Position numbers and translations under genes: made by a program. DNA of 64,000 nucleotides, taken from NCBI GenBank assembly GCA_946542925.1, contig CAMNLA010000059.1, positions 1 to 64,000 on the forward strand. The letters run 5' to 3'. The notes beneath the pieces are model-generated. The model was not told the DNA's origin, ran no database searches, and saw only the letters and a program-made list of their open reading frames with translations. The stretch is from UBA4363 sp002393965. GTDB lineage: Bacteria; Bacteroidota; Bacteroidia; Bacteroidales; Paludibacteraceae. Shown one piece after another: positions 62,533 through 64,000 of this stretch (position 1 is the first letter of the stretch; every line of letters begins with the position of its first letter).

Positions 62533-64000
62533 TTAGTTCTCTATTGTTTCACTCTCACGAGCCGCGATATTCTCAAGTCGTTCTTTGATCAGGTCCTGAA
62601 TCGAATCCTCTCGTGTATAGTTGGCTTGAAGCGAAAGCAAATACTGTTTCGCCTGGAAATCATCCCCTCTCTTGATATAGATGTCTGACAACAACACAAA
62701 CGCACGCGCCAACCAATACTGATATGGTGTACCATTTGAAATGAATTCGGTAATTTCTTTTTCTGCTTTCTTGTCATTGCCGTTCGTGAACCAATAGTCA
62801 GCTACCAGGTATTTCGATTCGGCACCATAAGCCGTCTTCGGCTCTTTCGCCAACGACTCCAAGTGTGGCAGTGCGTTCTCATCCTGTCCCGTTTGCATAT
62901 ATGCCTTGGCCACGTAATAATGAGCCTCTCTCTTCAGTTCTGCATCCGACTTGCTGTCCGCAAGCAACTGCTCACCGATCTCAATCGTCGAGGCAGCATC
63001 ATTCACCAGATAACTGCTACGCAGCACTCCTACCTTGGCAATCGTTACATTCTCCGGATCCTGTGCTATCTCTCTCAATTTTCCAAACGCATTGAGCGAG
63101 GCTTCATAATCCTGTTTGTCATACGTAATCTGCGCCAAACGCACAAGCGAGGTCTCCATATACGGATTACCCTGTTTCTGTACCAAATCGGCATACTGTT
63201 GACGGGCATCGTCGTCACGGTGACGGGAATAATAGCAATCTGCCAAGTAGTATTTTGCGTTCAGGCAATTAATCGTATTCGACGTTCCGCAAAAACGGGC
63301 TATGTAGTTCTCAAAAGCAGCAATTGACGAAGTCGTATCACCACGCATATACAGGCGCTCCGCCGCCAGGTACGTCAACGAATCCTCACGGCTGGCATCC
63401 GTTGTGACAATAGTCGTTCCCAGGGAACGCGTGTAGTCAAAATACTCACTTACATTATTCTGCTCGACATAAATTCCCTCCATGGACTCCAGTGCCGTCT
63501 TTGTCTCCACACTGTTTGGATAGTTCGTCACCACCTGCTTATAGGACTCAATTGCCTCGGCATCCTTTCCTTGATTGTAATACAACATACCGATCTCAAG
63601 AGCCGCCTTACGTGACAAAGGTGAGTTCGGATAGTGGGCAATCAGATCCTTATACGACTCGATTGCACTCATCGGTTGGTTGCTCAAAACCTGGGCACGA
63701 CCTATCTCATACCGCGCATCGTCCTGATACTCCGATTTCGGATAGTCCCGCACCAGTCGTTTCAAGCAAGCAATCTTGCTGGTATAGTTCTTGCGCAATC
63801 CCTGCACATAACCTCGTTGGAAAGTCGCATAGTCAGCATTGGGACCCGCATACTCCGCTGACTTAGTGTAGTATTTCTCCGCATTGACAAGGTCTCGCGT
63901 TGAGAAATAACAGTCACCAAGCCTGTTCAATGCATCCGCATAGAGGTCGGTCTTCGTTTCCGGTTCCGATTGGATATAGCGAAGGAAATACATTTCAGCG
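62533..64000 (-). CDS. Tetratricopeptide-repeat protein, 5' end beyond the window
   Basis: The frame is open at the right edge of the window; 489 or so residues are visible. Repeated TPR units are clear: LNRLGDCYFSTRDLVNAEKYYTKS, ALEIGMLYYNQGKDAEAIESYKQ and AKYYLADCYYSRHRDDDARQQY, with spacing of 34-36 residues. Such large TPR proteins in Bacteroidales are usually exported and act as scaffolds of outer-membrane machineries; the barrel gene 16 bp downstream is a possible partner. The ATG at 63993 is probably internal and not the true start. Confidence 0.85.
   Translation of the reverse strand, partial: AEMYFLRYIQSEPETKTDLYADALNRLGDCYFSTRDLVNAEKYYTKSAEYAGPNADYATFQRGYVQGLRKNYTSKIACLKRLVRDYPKSEYQDDARYEIGRAQVLSNQPMSAIESYKDLIAHYPNSPLSRKAALEIGMLYYNQGKDAEAIESYKQVVTNYPNSVETKTALESMEGIYVEQNNVSEYFDYTRSLGTTIVTTDASREDSLTYLAAERLYMRGDTTSSIAAFENYIARFCGTSNTINCLNAKYYLADCYYSRHRDDDARQQYADLVQKQGNPYMETSLVRLAQITYDKQDYEASLNAFGKLREIAQDPENVTIAKVGVLRSSYLVNDAASTIEIGEQLLADSKSDAELKREAHYYVAKAYMQTGQDENALPHLESLAKEPKTAYGAESKYLVADYWFTNGNDKKAEKEITEFISNGTPYQYWLARAFVLLSDIYIKRGDDFQAKQYLLSLQANYTREDSIQDLIKERLENIAARESETIEN

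Overview
The window looks like chromosome of a Bacteroidales bacterium, possibly Prevotellaceae-like; the genus is uncertain. The evidence is the gene content (SprA of the type IX secretion/gliding apparatus, BspA-type leucine-rich repeat protein, an OmpA porin with a coiled-coil insert, DUF1343/NamZ, a PL5-phosphate synthase PdxS/PdxT pair) and many promoter elements of the Bacteroidetes type TAnnTTTG (often TATCTTTG) just upstream of genes. I see no prophage, transposase, CRISPR array, rRNA or tRNA.

Layout. 1-750: hairpin-rich intergenic repeats. 748-4509 (minus): LysE-type exporter, miaA, a small acidic pRiA4-ORF3-type protein, dnaA. 4891-6282: fold-III PLP decarboxylase. 6521-13198 (minus): a leucine/branched-chain operon leuA-leuC-leuD-citramalate/isopropylmalate synthase paralogue-leuB, preceded by what reads as a complete ribosome-mediated attenuator (27-residue leader peptide rich in Leu/Ile/Val, an anti-terminator pairing, and a terminator). 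13.2-14.0 kb: gene-poor tract with three families of short tandem repeats. 14.0-15.4 kb: a frameshifted YD-repeat exported protein and a 58-residue lipoprotein with a 5-residue repeat. 15.7-22.5 kb (plus): tripartite RND efflux system followed by an LpxA-like acyltransferase paralogue, then an AraC regulator, ilvC and rsmE. 26.2-29.7 kb (minus): VWA, zinc-ribbon/membrane and WG-repeat proteins of unknown role. 29.9-36.9 kb: DMP19-type protein, pdxST, BspA-like protein, dnaJ-grpE, dsbD. 37.0-45.0 kb: ruvA-sprA-dsbD transcription unit. 45.1-45.4 kb: a 27-unit 11-bp minisatellite. 45.6-53.9 kb: PreA-like dehydrogenase, M3 peptidase, dnaX (apparently needing a frameshift on a ten-A run to make the long form), an FtsB-like divisome protein, NamZ-like muramidase and an HD hydrolase. 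54.1-57.0 kb: rplM-rpsI, rpsB, tsf. 57.4-64.0 kb: OmpA-type porin, Nim-like flavoprotein, guaA, an outer-membrane barrel and a TPR protein cut by the window edge.

How the parts fit. LeuA/LeuCD/LeuB make leucine; the second synthase in the same operon could feed the same LeuCD/LeuB enzymes with citramalate and so support isoleucine synthesis, with ilvC about 10 kb away supplying the shared reductoisomerase step. ruvA, sprA and dsbD are packed with 13- and 18-bp gaps. The M3 peptidase start overlaps the stop of the shifted dnaX frame (ATGA), which argues that the shifted frame is really translated.

A base-composition signal runs across gene boundaries: hand-counted lines are G-rich on the plus strand in 1-13 kb and C-rich from about 21 kb on, irrespective of gene strand. 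This would fit a replication terminus or a rearrangement boundary between 13 and 21 kb, but needs a whole-chromosome skew plot.
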